A DNA stretch of 20,466 nucleotides, from the NCBI GenBank assembly GCA_051009015.1, contig JBPCWZ010000006.1:1-20466 (forward strand), written 5' to 3'. Within the stretch, counting starts at the first letter, position 1. Every line of letters starts with the position of its first letter. The position numbers were made by a program, and so were the translations under genes. Under the pieces are notes generated by a model. The model worked only from the letters and a program-made list of their open reading frames with translations. It did not search any database and was not told where the DNA came from. Source of the stretch: JAHRAH01 sp051009015. GTDB taxonomy: Bacteria; Pseudomonadota; Gammaproteobacteria; Tethybacterales; Persebacteraceae. Below, piece after piece: positions 1 through 13,590 of this stretch.

Positions 1-76
1 CAACAAACGCCGGATAAGCCGCCGCCCGATGTCGTCCTATTGTATCATTATTTTTATGTCCGGCGGGCGCGAGTGG

Positions 77-96
77 ATTCCCGCTGTTGCGGGAAT
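77..96. repeat. dRS3-like 20-bp palindrome (left copy)
   Basis: The 20 bases read ATTCCC, eight bases, GGGAAT, followed by GACG. This fits the ATTCCC-N8-GGGAAT definition of the neisserial dRS3 repeat. The 6-bp outer arms are perfect and the inner bases extend the stem (GC at both ends of the N8). A half copy (GGGAATGACGATG) follows at about 110-122. Similar GGGAATGACG palindromes occur in many bacterial genomes, so this does not imply that the host is Neisseria. Confidence 0.75.
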
Positions 97-124
97 GACG
101 AAAGAGGCGGGAATGACGATGTTA

Positions 125-303
125 AAGCCCTGTAAGGGCGACACCATCTTTTTGCAGGGCAAAGCCCGGCAAAACCCCGCGCCGCATCATCATCATTCGC
201 CGCCGTTGTTTGTGTGCCGCCCTTACAGGGCTTGATAAATTTGTTGCGCCGATTCACAGGGCGTTGCCCTGTGCTATAACATGTCGCCCTTTCAGGGCTT
301 TAA
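125..303. repeat. Composite hairpin repeat, copy A
   Basis: A 16-bp arm at 125-140 is the exact reverse complement of 218-233, enclosing 77 bp. Each arm is itself a mini-hairpin (GCCCT, 3-nt loop, AGGGC). A third hairpin lies at 255-273 (8-bp stem CACAGGGC/GCCCTGTG, loop GTT), then CTATAACA, then a fourth GCCCT/AGGGC hairpin within 285-300. Bases 218-303 align without gaps to 13634-13719, with 75 of 86 identical by my hand count. The arm at 125-147 also matches, in inverted orientation, 23 bases at 13627-13649. This looks like a dispersed REP- or MITE-like element. No open frame or transposase is inside it. Confidence 0.8.
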
Positions 304-336
304 GAATGCGCCGCTTTGCGGCGAATGGTTTGGGAG

Positions 337-356
337 ATTCCCGCTTTCGCGGGAAT
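337..356. repeat. dRS3-like 20-bp palindrome (right copy)
   Basis: Second ATTCCC-N8-GGGAAT palindrome, again followed by GACG and in the same orientation as the copy at 77-96. The two differ only in the central loop bases (GCTTTCGC here against GCTGTTGC). The pair brackets the composite hairpin repeat. It ends 11 bases before the stop codon of the minus-strand glutamine-synthetase-family gene. Confidence 0.75.
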
Positions 357-366
357 GACGGAGAGG

Positions 367-1731
367 TTAAATGTCCAGCAGGTAGCGGCGTTCCCAGGAG
401 GTTACGACATGCTGGTAACTTTGCATCTCGGTGCGCTTGCATGCGGCGTATAGATTGACGAAATGATTGCCGAGGCGCTCGCGCAGCATTTTGGAACTTT
501 GCATTGCCGTCAAAGCCGATTCCAGATTTTGCGGGATGCCGCGCGGCATATCCCATGCGGCGCCCGATACTTCCGGGCGCGCCGGAAGTTTGTTTTTCAT
601 TCCGACAAAACCCGCCAGCAATGTCGCCGCTATTGCCAGATAGGGATTGGCATCGGCGCCGCTGATGCGGTTTTCCACCCGCAGCGCCGCGGGGTTTGCG
701 CCGGCATCCGGCACGCGCAAGCCGACGGTGCGATTGTTAACGCCCCAGTGGATATTTGCCACGGGCCATTCAATATTAATGCGCTTGAATGAATTGACAT
801 TTGGCAGCAGCATCGCGGCGATGTCCGGCAGGTGCGCTTGCAAGCCGCCGATATAGTGCGAAAACATTTTGGCAAAACCGCCGCGCTCGCCGGAAAACAA
901 ATTGCCGCCGCTGCGAGTCCAAATGCTTTGGTGAATGTGCATTGAACTGCCCGGATAGTTTTCCAGAGGTTTCGCCATAAAAGTCGCGCAGATGCCGCGC
1001 CTTATCGCCGCCTCGCGCACGCACCGCTTGAACATCAGCATTTGGTCCGCCATTCTCAGCGGCTCGCCGTGCTTGAAGTTTATCTCAAACTGCGCCGCGC
1101 CTTCTTCGTGTATGAGCGTGTCCACATCCAAACCCTGCGCTTCGGCAAAGCGGTAGATGTCGTCTATGACATCTTCAAACTCGTTTGCGGCGTCTATGCT
1201 GAACGGCTGGCTGGAAAACTCGGGCCTGCCGGTGCGCCCGACCGGGGAGCGCAGGGGGTTGTCCGGGTTGTTGTCGCGCGCCGCCAGATAAAACTCAATC
1301 TCCGGCGCGATTTGCGGCTGCCATCCTTCGCGCTGATAAAAGCGCAAAACCCGTTTCAACACGCTGCGCGGCGCATAGCGCAAAAGCGATCCTTTGCCGC
1401 TGATGCAGTCGCAGATGATCTGTCCGGTCGGCTCTTTCGCCCATGGCACGACAAAGCAGCCGTTTATGTCCGGGCGCAGTTCCATATCGCCGTCAACTTC
1501 GTCGACAAAATCCTCCTGAAAGCCCCATTCGCCGGTGACGGTTTGGGCTATCGCCGATTCGGGCATGCGCACCGCGCCATGCATAAACTTCTCGCGCGGC
1601 ATTATCTTGCCGCGCGGCACGCCCGACAAATCGGGGATGAATGCCTCCACTTCGGTCGCCCCGATGTCGGCAAGCCATTGGCGCACTTTGTCGCCGCCCG
1701 CCGCCGTTTTGATTCCGTTATCCTTGCGCAT
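367..1731 (-). CDS. Glutamine synthetase family protein, gamma-glutamylputrescine synthetase-like
   Basis: ATP-dependent ligase of the glutamine synthetase superfamily, 454 aa, probably cytoplasmic. Visible family landmarks are the N-terminal beta-grasp part (DLSGVPRGKIMP, about residues 35-45), the metal-binding EIEFYL (about 144-149), the H-I-H motif in GSSMHIHQS (about 262-270), the NRTVGLRVP arginine loop (about 333-341) and the late catalytic ENRISGADANPY (about 353-364). Sequence flavour (GKIMPREKF, IHEEGAAQFEINF) is that of the PuuA-like clade that ligates glutamate to amines such as putrescine, not the nitrogen-assimilation GlnA. No other polyamine genes are nearby, so the amine substrate is unknown. 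I chose the ATG at 1731; the frame opens to a TTG at 1749. A CATAAT hexamer 17 bases upstream of that ATG could be its -10. Confidence 0.85.
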   Translation of the reverse strand: MRKDNGIKTAAGGDKVRQWLADIGATEVEAFIPDLSGVPRGKIMPREKFMHGAVRMPESAIAQTVTGEWGFQEDFVDEVDGDMELRPDINGCFVVPWAKEPTGQIICDCISGKGSLLRYAPRSVLKRVLRFYQREGWQPQIAPEIEFYLAARDNNPDNPLRSPVGRTGRPEFSSQPFSIDAANEFEDVIDDIYRFAEAQGLDVDTLIHEEGAAQFEINFKHGEPLRMADQMLMFKRCVREAAIRRGICATFMAKPLENYPGSSMHIHQSIWTRSGGNLFSGERGGFAKMFSHYIGGLQAHLPDIAAMLLPNVNSFKRINIEWPVANIHWGVNNRTVGLRVPDAGANPAALRVENRISGADANPYLAIAATLLAGFVGMKNKLPARPEVSGAAWDMPRGIPQNLESALTAMQSSKMLRERLGNHFVNLYAACKRTEMQSYQHVVTSWERRYLLDI

Positions 1732-1768
1732 TTGGTATTTGCCCTGCAATTATGCCAATATTAAGGTT

Positions 1769-2077
1769 ATGACGCAAACCGATGCGGCACCCGCCGCCCA
1801 AGACGCCCAAAGCGGCGCAGTCAAATACCGCCTGACCGGCGAAGTGCAAGGCGTTGGCTTTCGCCATCATGTCAAGCAAAACGCCGACAATCTCGGCATC
1901 CGCGGCTGGGCGCGCAACGAATGCGACGGCAGTGTGACGGTGCTTTTGCACGGCGAAAATGCCGACAAAATGTATGCGGCGCTCTTGCAGGGCCCGCCCG
2001 GTGCCAGTGTCGCTTCGCTGGTGGAGTTGTGCGTTGAGGAAAATGATAACGCCGCCGAAGGTTTTGCCATTTGCTAA
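1769..2077 (+). CDS. acyP: Acylphosphatase
   Basis: Small cytoplasmic enzyme (102 aa) of the acylphosphatase family, which hydrolyses carboxyl-phosphate mixed anhydrides. The family signature is present: V-Q-G-V-G-F-R (about residues 26-32, with Arg32 as phosphate-binding residue) and G-W-A-R-N-x-x-D-G-S-V (about 46-56, with Asn50 as the catalytic asparagine). A poorly conserved N-terminal tail of about 18 residues (Ala/Gln/Asp rich) precedes the domain. The start is the ATG at 1769. The gene diverges from the glutamine-synthetase-family gene. It converges on the DUF192 gene, and the two stop codons overlap (CTAA at 2074-2077), leaving no room for a terminator. Confidence 0.92.
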   Translation: MTQTDAAPAAQDAQSGAVKYRLTGEVQGVGFRHHVKQNADNLGIRGWARNECDGSVTVLLHGENADKMYAALLQGPPGASVASLVELCVEENDNAAEGFAIC

Positions 2078-2527
2078 CCGGCGCCGCCTGTTTTTGGCAA
2101 CACCACCTTATCCGCATCTTGCACCCCGTTTTGCCGCCGCCAGTCGGATGGCAACTCCAAAGCGTATTTTGCCGCCGCCGTTGAGCAGTGCGGATTTGTC
2201 GTGTGCGGTATCATTTGCGCGGCGTTGATGATATTGCCGCCCGCATCCAAAAAAAGCGCTTCCAATGATATGTATGTGTTTTGCATCCACAAACAGATTT
2301 CCTGCGGGGCGTCATAAACAAAAAGCATCCCGCCGCTTATGGTTTGCCGCGCCGACAAACCTTTCTTTCGCGCCGCATTATCGGCGGCGACCTCCACGGC
2401 GATGGTTTTGCCGCCGATGACAACTTCGGGGGTTTGGTTTGCCGCCGGAGAATTCTTTGTCAAAACAGCCGCGGCAACAACAAGCGCGGCGGCTGCGGCA
2501 AATATGACAAATGCGGCGATGGCGGTG

Positions 2528-8608
<6,081 letters not shown>

Positions 8609-8905
8609 GACCGCCTTGCGGGTGGTTTTGGTTTTATCATTCATTGTTTTAATTTATTTGAGTGATGGTGGTGTTGACGCGGCTGCCGATAGCGCCGCAA
8701 TGGCGCCCGAAAGCCAAAAAAAACAACCCTTTGGGCTGTGCGGTATCCTGTGCATAACCGCGGCAAAAAGCGGCATAACCGGTATAAAAGCCGGTGCAAA
8801 TCATCCGCCCGCGCGCGCTTGCCCGGAGTTTTTGCCGATGACGGCGCGACTTTCGCGCAGTTATCCGCATGGTTGCGGACGGGTTATTGACAACTTGGAT
8901 TGGCA
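8609..8905. other. oriC: Candidate chromosomal replication origin (oriC) between dnaA and dnaN
   Basis: A 297-bp gap without a recognisable gene in the classical oriC position. It contains one perfect DnaA box (TTATGCACA on the minus strand, 8749-8757) and two one-mismatch sites on the plus strand: TTATCCGCA at 8861-8869 and TTATTGACA at 8884-8892. A second GGTTATGC block lies on the minus strand at 8773-8780, exactly 21 bp from the one at 8752-8759. An AT-rich segment at about 8626-8665, beside dnaN, could be the unwinding element, and an A8 tract is at 8716-8723. An open frame of about 85 codons crosses the gap on the minus strand but resembles no protein I know. Box density is low, so this rests mainly on position plus boxes. 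Confidence 0.55.
8749..8757 (-). promoter_or_regulatory. DnaA box, perfect match
   Basis: The minus strand reads TTATGCACA, matching the consensus TTATNCACA at every defined position. It lies within the dnaA-dnaN gap and is preceded by GCGG. The same GCGGTTATGC/CCGGTTATGC context recurs 21 bp away, at 8773-8780 and its flank. Confidence 0.6.
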
Positions 8906-10252
8906 TTACTGAGATTTTACCAGCATTTCCAGCGTTTGCACATCTTCGCGCACTTGCGCATCGGAAGTTATCTTTTCTTCAATGACCCGGCAGGCATGAA
9001 TGACGGTAGCATGATTCCTGCCGCCAAACTGCGCGCCTATCTCGGGCAAACTCATCGTTGTCGTTTGCCGCGCCAGATACATGGCGATTTGGCGCGGGCG
9101 GACAACCGACCCCAGCCGCCGTTTACCGGTAAGATCGGTGCGGCGCAAATGAAAATATTCCGCGACTTTGGTTTGAATGTCGGCGATGCCGATGGTTTGG
9201 GCGGGACCAAGCAAATCGGAAAGCGCCTGATGACAAATGGCGAGTGATGGTTCCTTGCCCAGAAAATTCGCCGCCGCCAACACGCGCTTGAATGCGCCTT
9301 CCAACTCGCGGACGCTTGATTTGACGCGGTCGGCGATGAAGCGGGCGACTTTGTCGTCCAGTTTGACGGCGGCGGCGGCGGATTTTTTGTGAAGGATGTT
9401 AATGCGCAGTTCCAGTTCCGGCGGGCGGATGGCGATGGGCAATCCGCCGGCAAAGCGCGAAGTCAAACGCGGCGGCAAACCGCGAATGCGCGCCGGAGCG
9501 GCATCGGAAGTAATGACAATCATCCGCCCGCTGTCGGAGCAGCGGTTGCACACAAAGAAAAACTCCTCCTGCGTGCGCGTTTTGTCGCCGCCGATATATT
9601 GAATGTCATCGACAATCAAAAGGTCAAGAAGGTCGTAGGAGTTGCGGAATTTGTCGTGCGCCTTGTGGCGGCAGGCGTTTATCACTTCGTTGATGAAATC
9701 GCGCGAGTTGATATAGCGAACGCGCCGCCGGGGGAACAACTTGCGGTAGCGGTTGCCGATAGCCTGCACCAGATGGGTTTTGCCAAGTCCGGTGCTGCCA
9801 TGCAGGACAAAAGGGTTGCAATTATCAACATCGCCGGCGGCTATCTTGCGCGCTACCGCCAGGGCGATTTCGTTGGCATGCCCGGGCACGAAGTTGTCAA
9901 AAGTAAAATCGGGGCGCAAGCCGGTTTGCCGGTCAAACGATTGACGGCCGGCGGCGGGTTTGACGAGTGCCGCCGGGCTTGTGATGGTTTTTGCCGTTTG
10001 GGCTTTGAGGCAATAGCGCACCGGCCGGGCGGCGGGAAACTGCTCGTGCAGCCATGCGTTCAGATGCCCGCCGAGGTTGTCGGCAAGCCATCGCTGGGTT
10101 GCTTCGTTGGGGGCGTTGATGCGCATCGTGCCATCTTCGCCCGCGTCAATCGCCAAAGGGGCGATGAAGGCGTCAAAGATATCCTTGCCGAAAAGCCCGT
10201 GAAAGCGCCCGAGGCAACCCTGCCAGAAGTTTTGCATTTCGCTTTCGGTCAT
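8906..10252 (-). CDS. dnaA: Chromosomal replication initiator protein DnaA
   Basis: AAA+ initiator that binds DnaA boxes and opens oriC, 448 aa. Domain I is at about 1-82 and the linker (domain II) is short, about 83-112. The AAA+ domain begins at about PDFTFDNFVPG, with Walker A GSTGLGKT (152-159), Walker B LLIVDDIQ (211-218), the sensor/arginine-finger stretch ITSDAAP ... PRLTSRFAGGL (247-271) and VRELEGAFKRVLA (314-326). Domain IV holds VVRPRQIAMYLARQ and SLPEIGAQFGG. The signature that normally reads R-D-H-T-T-V is R-N-H-A-T-V here (412-417). The ATG at 10252 gives the usual N-terminus and overlaps the cyclo-ligase stop (ATGA); the frame opens 31 codons earlier, but that part is inside the neighbour. 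No own promoter space is visible. Confidence 0.95.
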   Translation of the reverse strand: MTESEMQNFWQGCLGRFHGLFGKDIFDAFIAPLAIDAGEDGTMRINAPNEATQRWLADNLGGHLNAWLHEQFPAARPVRYCLKAQTAKTITSPAALVKPAAGRQSFDRQTGLRPDFTFDNFVPGHANEIALAVARKIAAGDVDNCNPFVLHGSTGLGKTHLVQAIGNRYRKLFPRRRVRYINSRDFINEVINACRHKAHDKFRNSYDLLDLLIVDDIQYIGGDKTRTQEEFFFVCNRCSDSGRMIVITSDAAPARIRGLPPRLTSRFAGGLPIAIRPPELELRINILHKKSAAAAVKLDDKVARFIADRVKSSVRELEGAFKRVLAAANFLGKEPSLAICHQALSDLLGPAQTIGIADIQTKVAEYFHLRRTDLTGKRRLGSVVRPRQIAMYLARQTTTMSLPEIGAQFGGRNHATVIHACRVIEEKITSDAQVREDVQTLEMLVKSQ

Positions 10253-10836
10253 TGGTCTTCTTCGGTGATGATAATGTCGGCGCGGCGGTCGTGCGGCATT
10301 TCGGGGATTTGATTGACCATCTGGCAGCCAAAAACCGCGGCACAAACGACAACTTCCGGACGGTCAGCCGCCGCCGATAGTAATGTATCATAAAAACCGC
10401 CGCCATAGCCCAGCCGTCTTTTTTGGTTGTCGGCGGCAAGTGCCGGTATCAGCCAAAAGTCCAACTCGGCGGGTTTCGCAAGCGGCGCATCGGCGGGCGG
10501 TTCCATAATCCCGCGCGGCCCGGCAATCAAACTAGCATAATCATCAACCCAATGCAGCGACATTTCGCGGCGGGCAAAACTGCCAATGCGCGGCAGGGCG
10601 AGTTTTTTTTTGCCGTTGTCAAACAGCGGGCGAATGTCAACTTCTTCGGCGGTCGGCGAAAAAGCCAGCACCGAAGAAGCATTGACAAAAGCCGGCAGCG
10701 CGCGGATCTTGTCGCGGATGCGCGCCGAAGCCCGGGCGCGAAAGGCTGACCCCAGTTGTTGCCGCTGCCGCAGGATGCGGCGGCGCAGGGTTGTTTTGGT
10801 CTCAGAACAAACCGCTAATGTTGCCGTCATCGTCAA
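10249..10836 (-). CDS. 5-formyltetrahydrofolate cyclo-ligase
   Basis: Converts 5-formyl-THF to 5,10-methenyl-THF using ATP, in the cytoplasm; 195 aa. Family landmarks are the basic N-terminal helix with [18 protein letters not shown] (about 59-67, substrate loop), L-A-L-P-R-I and the C-terminal nucleotide-binding motif [11 protein letters not shown] (about 140-150). The ATG at 10836 overlaps the end of fhs by 35 nt; an ATG two codons later (10830) is equally possible. Its stop codon overlaps the dnaA start. Together with fhs it forms a one-carbon folate pair feeding the 10-formyl/methenyl-THF pool. Known as ygfA/fau in E. coli, where it sits elsewhere, so no symbol is assigned. Confidence 0.88.
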   Translation of the reverse strand: MTMTATLAVCSETKTTLRRRILRQRQQLGSAFRARASARIRDKIRALPAFVNASSVLAFSPTAEEVDIRPLFDNGKKKLALPRIGSFARREMSLHWVDDYASLIAGPRGIMEPPADAPLAKPAELDFWLIPALAADNQKRRLGYGGGFYDTLLSAAADRPEVVVCAAVFGCQMVNQIPEMPHDRRADIIITEEDQ

Positions 10837-12460
10837 TGTCTATATCGGCCGCCGCCGGATGCTTGGGCAGTCCCGGCATTGTCATAATATCACCGCCGAG
10901 CCCGACGACAAACTCGGCGCCGGTACAAAGGCGCGCGTCAGTCAACTCAAAAAGATGCCCGTCAGCCGGCAAGCCGCGCATTGCCGGGTCGCTGCCGAAG
11001 GCATACTGGGTTTTGGCGATGCATACCGGCAAATGCCCCCATTGCTGCTGCCATTTGGCGAGTTTTGCCGCCGTTTTGGCATTGGCGCGGACTTCTCCGG
11101 CGCCATATATTTTCTTGCCGACAGCGCAAAACTTCTCCATCAATCCGAGATTGTCGTCATAAACCGCCGCCTCTCTGGCATCGCCCGAATCGGCAAGCGC
11201 CGCGGCTTTTTCGGCAAGTTCCAGCGCGCCTTCGCCGCCTTTCGCCCAGTGCCGGCAAAGCGCCATGTCGGTTTTTTCGCCGGCGCACAACGCGCGCAAA
11301 AGCGCGATTTCCTCGTCGGTATCGGCGGCGAAATGATTGAGCGCAACGACAACCGGCAAGCCGTAATGCTCGCGGATGTTGCGAATATGGCGGGCGGCAT
11401 TGGCAAAGCCTTTTTTGAGCGCTTGCGGGTTTTTGTCGTTCAGTTGTTCTTTGGCTGCGCCGCCGTGATATTTCAGCGCCCGCAAAGTCGCCACCAAAAC
11501 GGCGGCATCGGCGCGCAAGCCGCTCTTGCGGCATTTGATATCAACAAACTTTTCCGCCCCCAAATCCGCGCCAAAGCCCGCTTCGGTAACGGCATAATCG
11601 GCATGCTGCAGCGCGCTGCGGGTTGCCAAAACCGAATTGCATCCGTGAGCGATATTGGCAAAAGGACCGCCATGCAAAAAAGCCGGATTATTCTCAAGCG
11701 TCTGCGCCAAATTCGGGCGGATGGCATCTTTCAACAGCGCCGCCATAGCCCCGGCAACGCCGATATCCCCGGCAGTCACCGCCCGCAAATCGGTCGTTTC
11801 GCCGATGGTAATGCGGCGAATGCGCCGTTTGAGGTCGGCAAGCGATTCGGACAAGCACAAAATAGCCATCACTTCGGAAGCGACAACAATATCAAAGCCG
11901 TCGCCGCGCGAAAACCCGTTGCCGGGCCCGCCCAAACCGGCGACAATCTGCCGCAGGGCGCGGTCATTCATATCCACAACCCGCCGCCATTGAATGCGCC
12001 GGCTGTCTATTTGCAGGGCATTGCCATGATGCAGATGGTTGTCAATGGCGGCGGACAAAAGATTATGCGCCAGCGATATCGCCGAAAAATCACCGGTAAA
12101 GTGCAGGTTGATATCTTCCATCGGGATGACTTGCGCATAACCGCCGCCCGCCGCCCCGCCTTTCATGCCAAAAACCGGCCCCAGCGAAGGTTCGCGCAGT
12201 GCCACGGCGGCTTTTTTGCCGATGCGGCAGAGGGCATCGGTCAGCCCGACCGAAGTTGTGGTTTTGCCTTCGCCGGCGGGTGTCGGCGTAATGGCGGTTA
12301 CCAGTATCAGTTTGCCGCGCTTGTTGTTTTTGGCATCGGGCATTGGCAGTTTTGCCTTGTGCAGCCCGTGCGGGATGATGTCGCCAATGCCGAGCGCATC
12401 GGCGATATCATTGATGGGGCGGATGTTTGCCCGCCGCACGATATCAATATCCGAAAGCAT
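10802..12460 (-). CDS. fhs: Formate-tetrahydrofolate ligase (10-formyl-THF synthetase)
   Basis: ATP-dependent joining of formate and THF to give 10-formyl-THF; 552 aa, close to the usual 555-560. Landmarks are I-R-P-I near the N-terminus, the P-loop [10 protein letters not shown] (about 60-69), [34 protein letters not shown], and the C-terminal [12 protein letters not shown]. The frame is open further upstream, but the ATG at 12460 matches the family N-terminus. It is the first gene of the minus-strand block and diverges from mnmA across 44 bp, so this promoter may drive the cyclo-ligase and dnaA as well. Confidence 0.95.
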   Translation of the reverse strand: MLSDIDIVRRANIRPINDIADALGIGDIIPHGLHKAKLPMPDAKNNKRGKLILVTAITPTPAGEGKTTTSVGLTDALCRIGKKAAVALREPSLGPVFGMKGGAAGGGYAQVIPMEDINLHFTGDFSAISLAHNLLSAAIDNHLHHGNALQIDSRRIQWRRVVDMNDRALRQIVAGLGGPGNGFSRGDGFDIVVASEVMAILCLSESLADLKRRIRRITIGETTDLRAVTAGDIGVAGAMAALLKDAIRPNLAQTLENNPAFLHGGPFANIAHGCNSVLATRSALQHADYAVTEAGFGADLGAEKFVDIKCRKSGLRADAAVLVATLRALKYHGGAAKEQLNDKNPQALKKGFANAARHIRNIREHYGLPVVVALNHFAADTDEEIALLRALCAGEKTDMALCRHWAKGGEGALELAEKAAALADSGDAREAAVYDDNLGLMEKFCAVGKKIYGAGEVRANAKTAAKLAKWQQQWGHLPVCIAKTQYAFGSDPAMRGLPADGHLFELTDARLCTGAEFVVGLGGDIMTMPGLPKHPAAADIDIDDDGNISGLF

Positions 12461-12504
12461 AGCGGCGTATTCTAATGCATACCCGCCATTAAAATACCGG
12501 TTAG
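12461..12504. promoter_or_regulatory. Divergent fhs/mnmA promoter region
   Basis: A 44-bp AT-richer gap between two divergent start codons. A TAGAAT hexamer on the minus strand (12474-12469) lies 8 nt before the fhs ATG. A TAAAAT hexamer on the plus strand (12490-12495) lies 9 nt before the mnmA ATG. Neither has a convincing -35 element or a clear ribosome site. If these are the -10 boxes, both messages would be leaderless or nearly so. This is inferred from spacing only. Confidence 0.35.
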
Positions 12505-13590
12505 ATGCAAGATTTGTCTTTTTGGCGCGGCAGGCGCGTGGCGGTAGCATTGTCCGGCGGCGTGGATTCGGCGGTCGCGTTGTTGTTGTTATTGCGCGCG
12601 GGCGCAAAAGCCGAGGCGGTTTTTATGAGCAACTGGCGGCTGCCCGAAGAGGCGCCGGACGACAACTGCCCCGAAAGCGCCGATGTTGTCGCGGCGGCGG
12701 CGGCGGCGGATGTCTTAAAAGCGCCTTTGGCGGTTTGGCGTTTTGCCGACCAATACCGGCGGGAGGTTTTTGCGCCGTTTGTCGCCGAACTGCAAAAAGG
12801 CAACACGCCAAACCCCGATATTTTTTGCAACAGCCGCATCAAGTTTCGCGCCTTTTGCGACCGCGCCCGCGCCGAAGGTTATGAAGCGGCGGCGACCGGA
12901 CATTACGCCGCGATAATGCCAAATGGCGGCGGCGGGCTGCGCTTGTGCAAGGGCGAAGATTCGGCAAAAGACCAAAGTTATTTTCTGCACCGCCTGACGC
13001 AGGAGCAGTTATCTTATGCGCTTTTCCCGCTGGCGCGCCTGCACAAAGCCGAAGTGCGCGCTTTGGCGCGGGCGGAAGGTTTAGCCAATTGGTCGCGAAA
13101 AGACAGCACCGGAATATGTTTCATCGGCAGCCGCAACTTCAACACATTCATCCGCGCCCACATAGAAGACAACCCCGGCGACATTTGCACGCCGGACGGC
13201 AAGCGCATCGGCAAACATCGCGGCTTGCACTTTCACACCATCGGGCAGCGCAAAGGCATCGGCATCGGCGGCGGCGGCGGCGCATTGTTTGTTTATGACA
13301 AGAATGCGGCAAACAACACCCTGCAAGTTTCCGCCGACGAGCGTCTTTTATATCGCGACAAAGTGCATTTGATAGATACCCATTGGATAGGCGAAATGCC
13401 AAAAGCCAATTGGGTTTATACCGCCCGCCTGCGTCATGGTCAGCAACCGGCGACATGCATCCTCGCCGAAGTATCGCCAAAAACAACAACCATAAACTTC
13501 GCAACCCCCCAGCGCGCCCCATGCCCGGGACAAAGCGCGGTAATCTATGACGGCAACACCTGCCTCGGCGGCGGCATTATAACAATATAG
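12505..13590 (+). CDS. mnmA: tRNA-specific 2-thiouridylase MnmA
   Basis: Thiolates U34 of tRNA-Lys/Glu/Gln (s2U), taking sulfur from a persulfide relay; cytoplasmic, 361 aa. The PP-loop SGGVDS is at residues 17-22. The two catalytic cysteines are visible: the nucleophile in [13 protein letters not shown] (Cys108) and the persulfide cysteine in STGICFIG (Cys205). ATGHYA (about 130-135), KDQSYFL and the C-terminal beta-barrel start [13 protein letters not shown] are also canonical. The Ala-rich run at 62-68 and five consecutive Leu at 26-30 come from low-complexity codons. The stop codon TAG at 13588-13590 overlaps the first bases of composite repeat B. Confidence 0.94.
   Translation: MQDLSFWRGRRVAVALSGGVDSAVALLLLLRAGAKAEAVFMSNWRLPEEAPDDNCPESADVVAAAAAADVLKAPLAVWRFADQYRREVFAPFVAELQKGNTPNPDIFCNSRIKFRAFCDRARAEGYEAAATGHYAAIMPNGGGGLRLCKGEDSAKDQSYFLHRLTQEQLSYALFPLARLHKAEVRALARAEGLANWSRKDSTGICFIGSRNFNTFIRAHIEDNPGDICTPDGKRIGKHRGLHFHTIGQRKGIGIGGGGGALFVYDKNAANNTLQVSADERLLYRDKVHLIDTHWIGEMPKANWVYTARLRHGQQPATCILAEVSPKTTTINFATPQRAPCPGQSAVIYDGNTCLGGGIITI

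Larger units (their letters stand above)
1..366. other. Gene-free repeat-rich region at the left edge
   Basis: No credible gene is seen here; the short open frames have no recognisable family and run through palindromes. Bases 1-70 hold no clear structure except an AT-rich patch near 36-58. From about 75 the region is a series of palindromes, listed separately: a dRS3-type palindrome at 77-96, a partial copy of its right half at about 109-119, the composite hairpin repeat at 125-303, a 6-bp GC hairpin with a TTT loop at 309-323, and a second dRS3-type palindrome at 337-356. The glutamine-synthetase-family gene ends at 367 on the minus strand, just past the last palindrome. Confidence 0.7.

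Noticed and set aside
125..233. CRISPR-like repeat spacing between GCCCTGTAAGGGC arms
   Set aside because: Only a few arms in alternating orientation with unequal spacers (77 and 30 bp) and no cas genes; a hairpin repeat fits better.
29..458. Short open frames on both strands at the left edge
   Set aside because: They cross palindromic repeats, have no ribosome sites or family resemblance, and overlap each other.
8649..8906. 85-codon open frame on the minus strand in the dnaA-dnaN gap
   Set aside because: No recognisable family, composition like translated non-coding GC-rich DNA, and it overlaps the DnaA boxes and AT-rich tract expected for an origin.
12679..12720. GCG-rich run in mnmA as a possible phase-variable microsatellite
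   Set aside because: A triplet run encoding poly-Ala would change length in frame, and similar Ala-rich GCG/GCC runs are common in this GC-rich genome.
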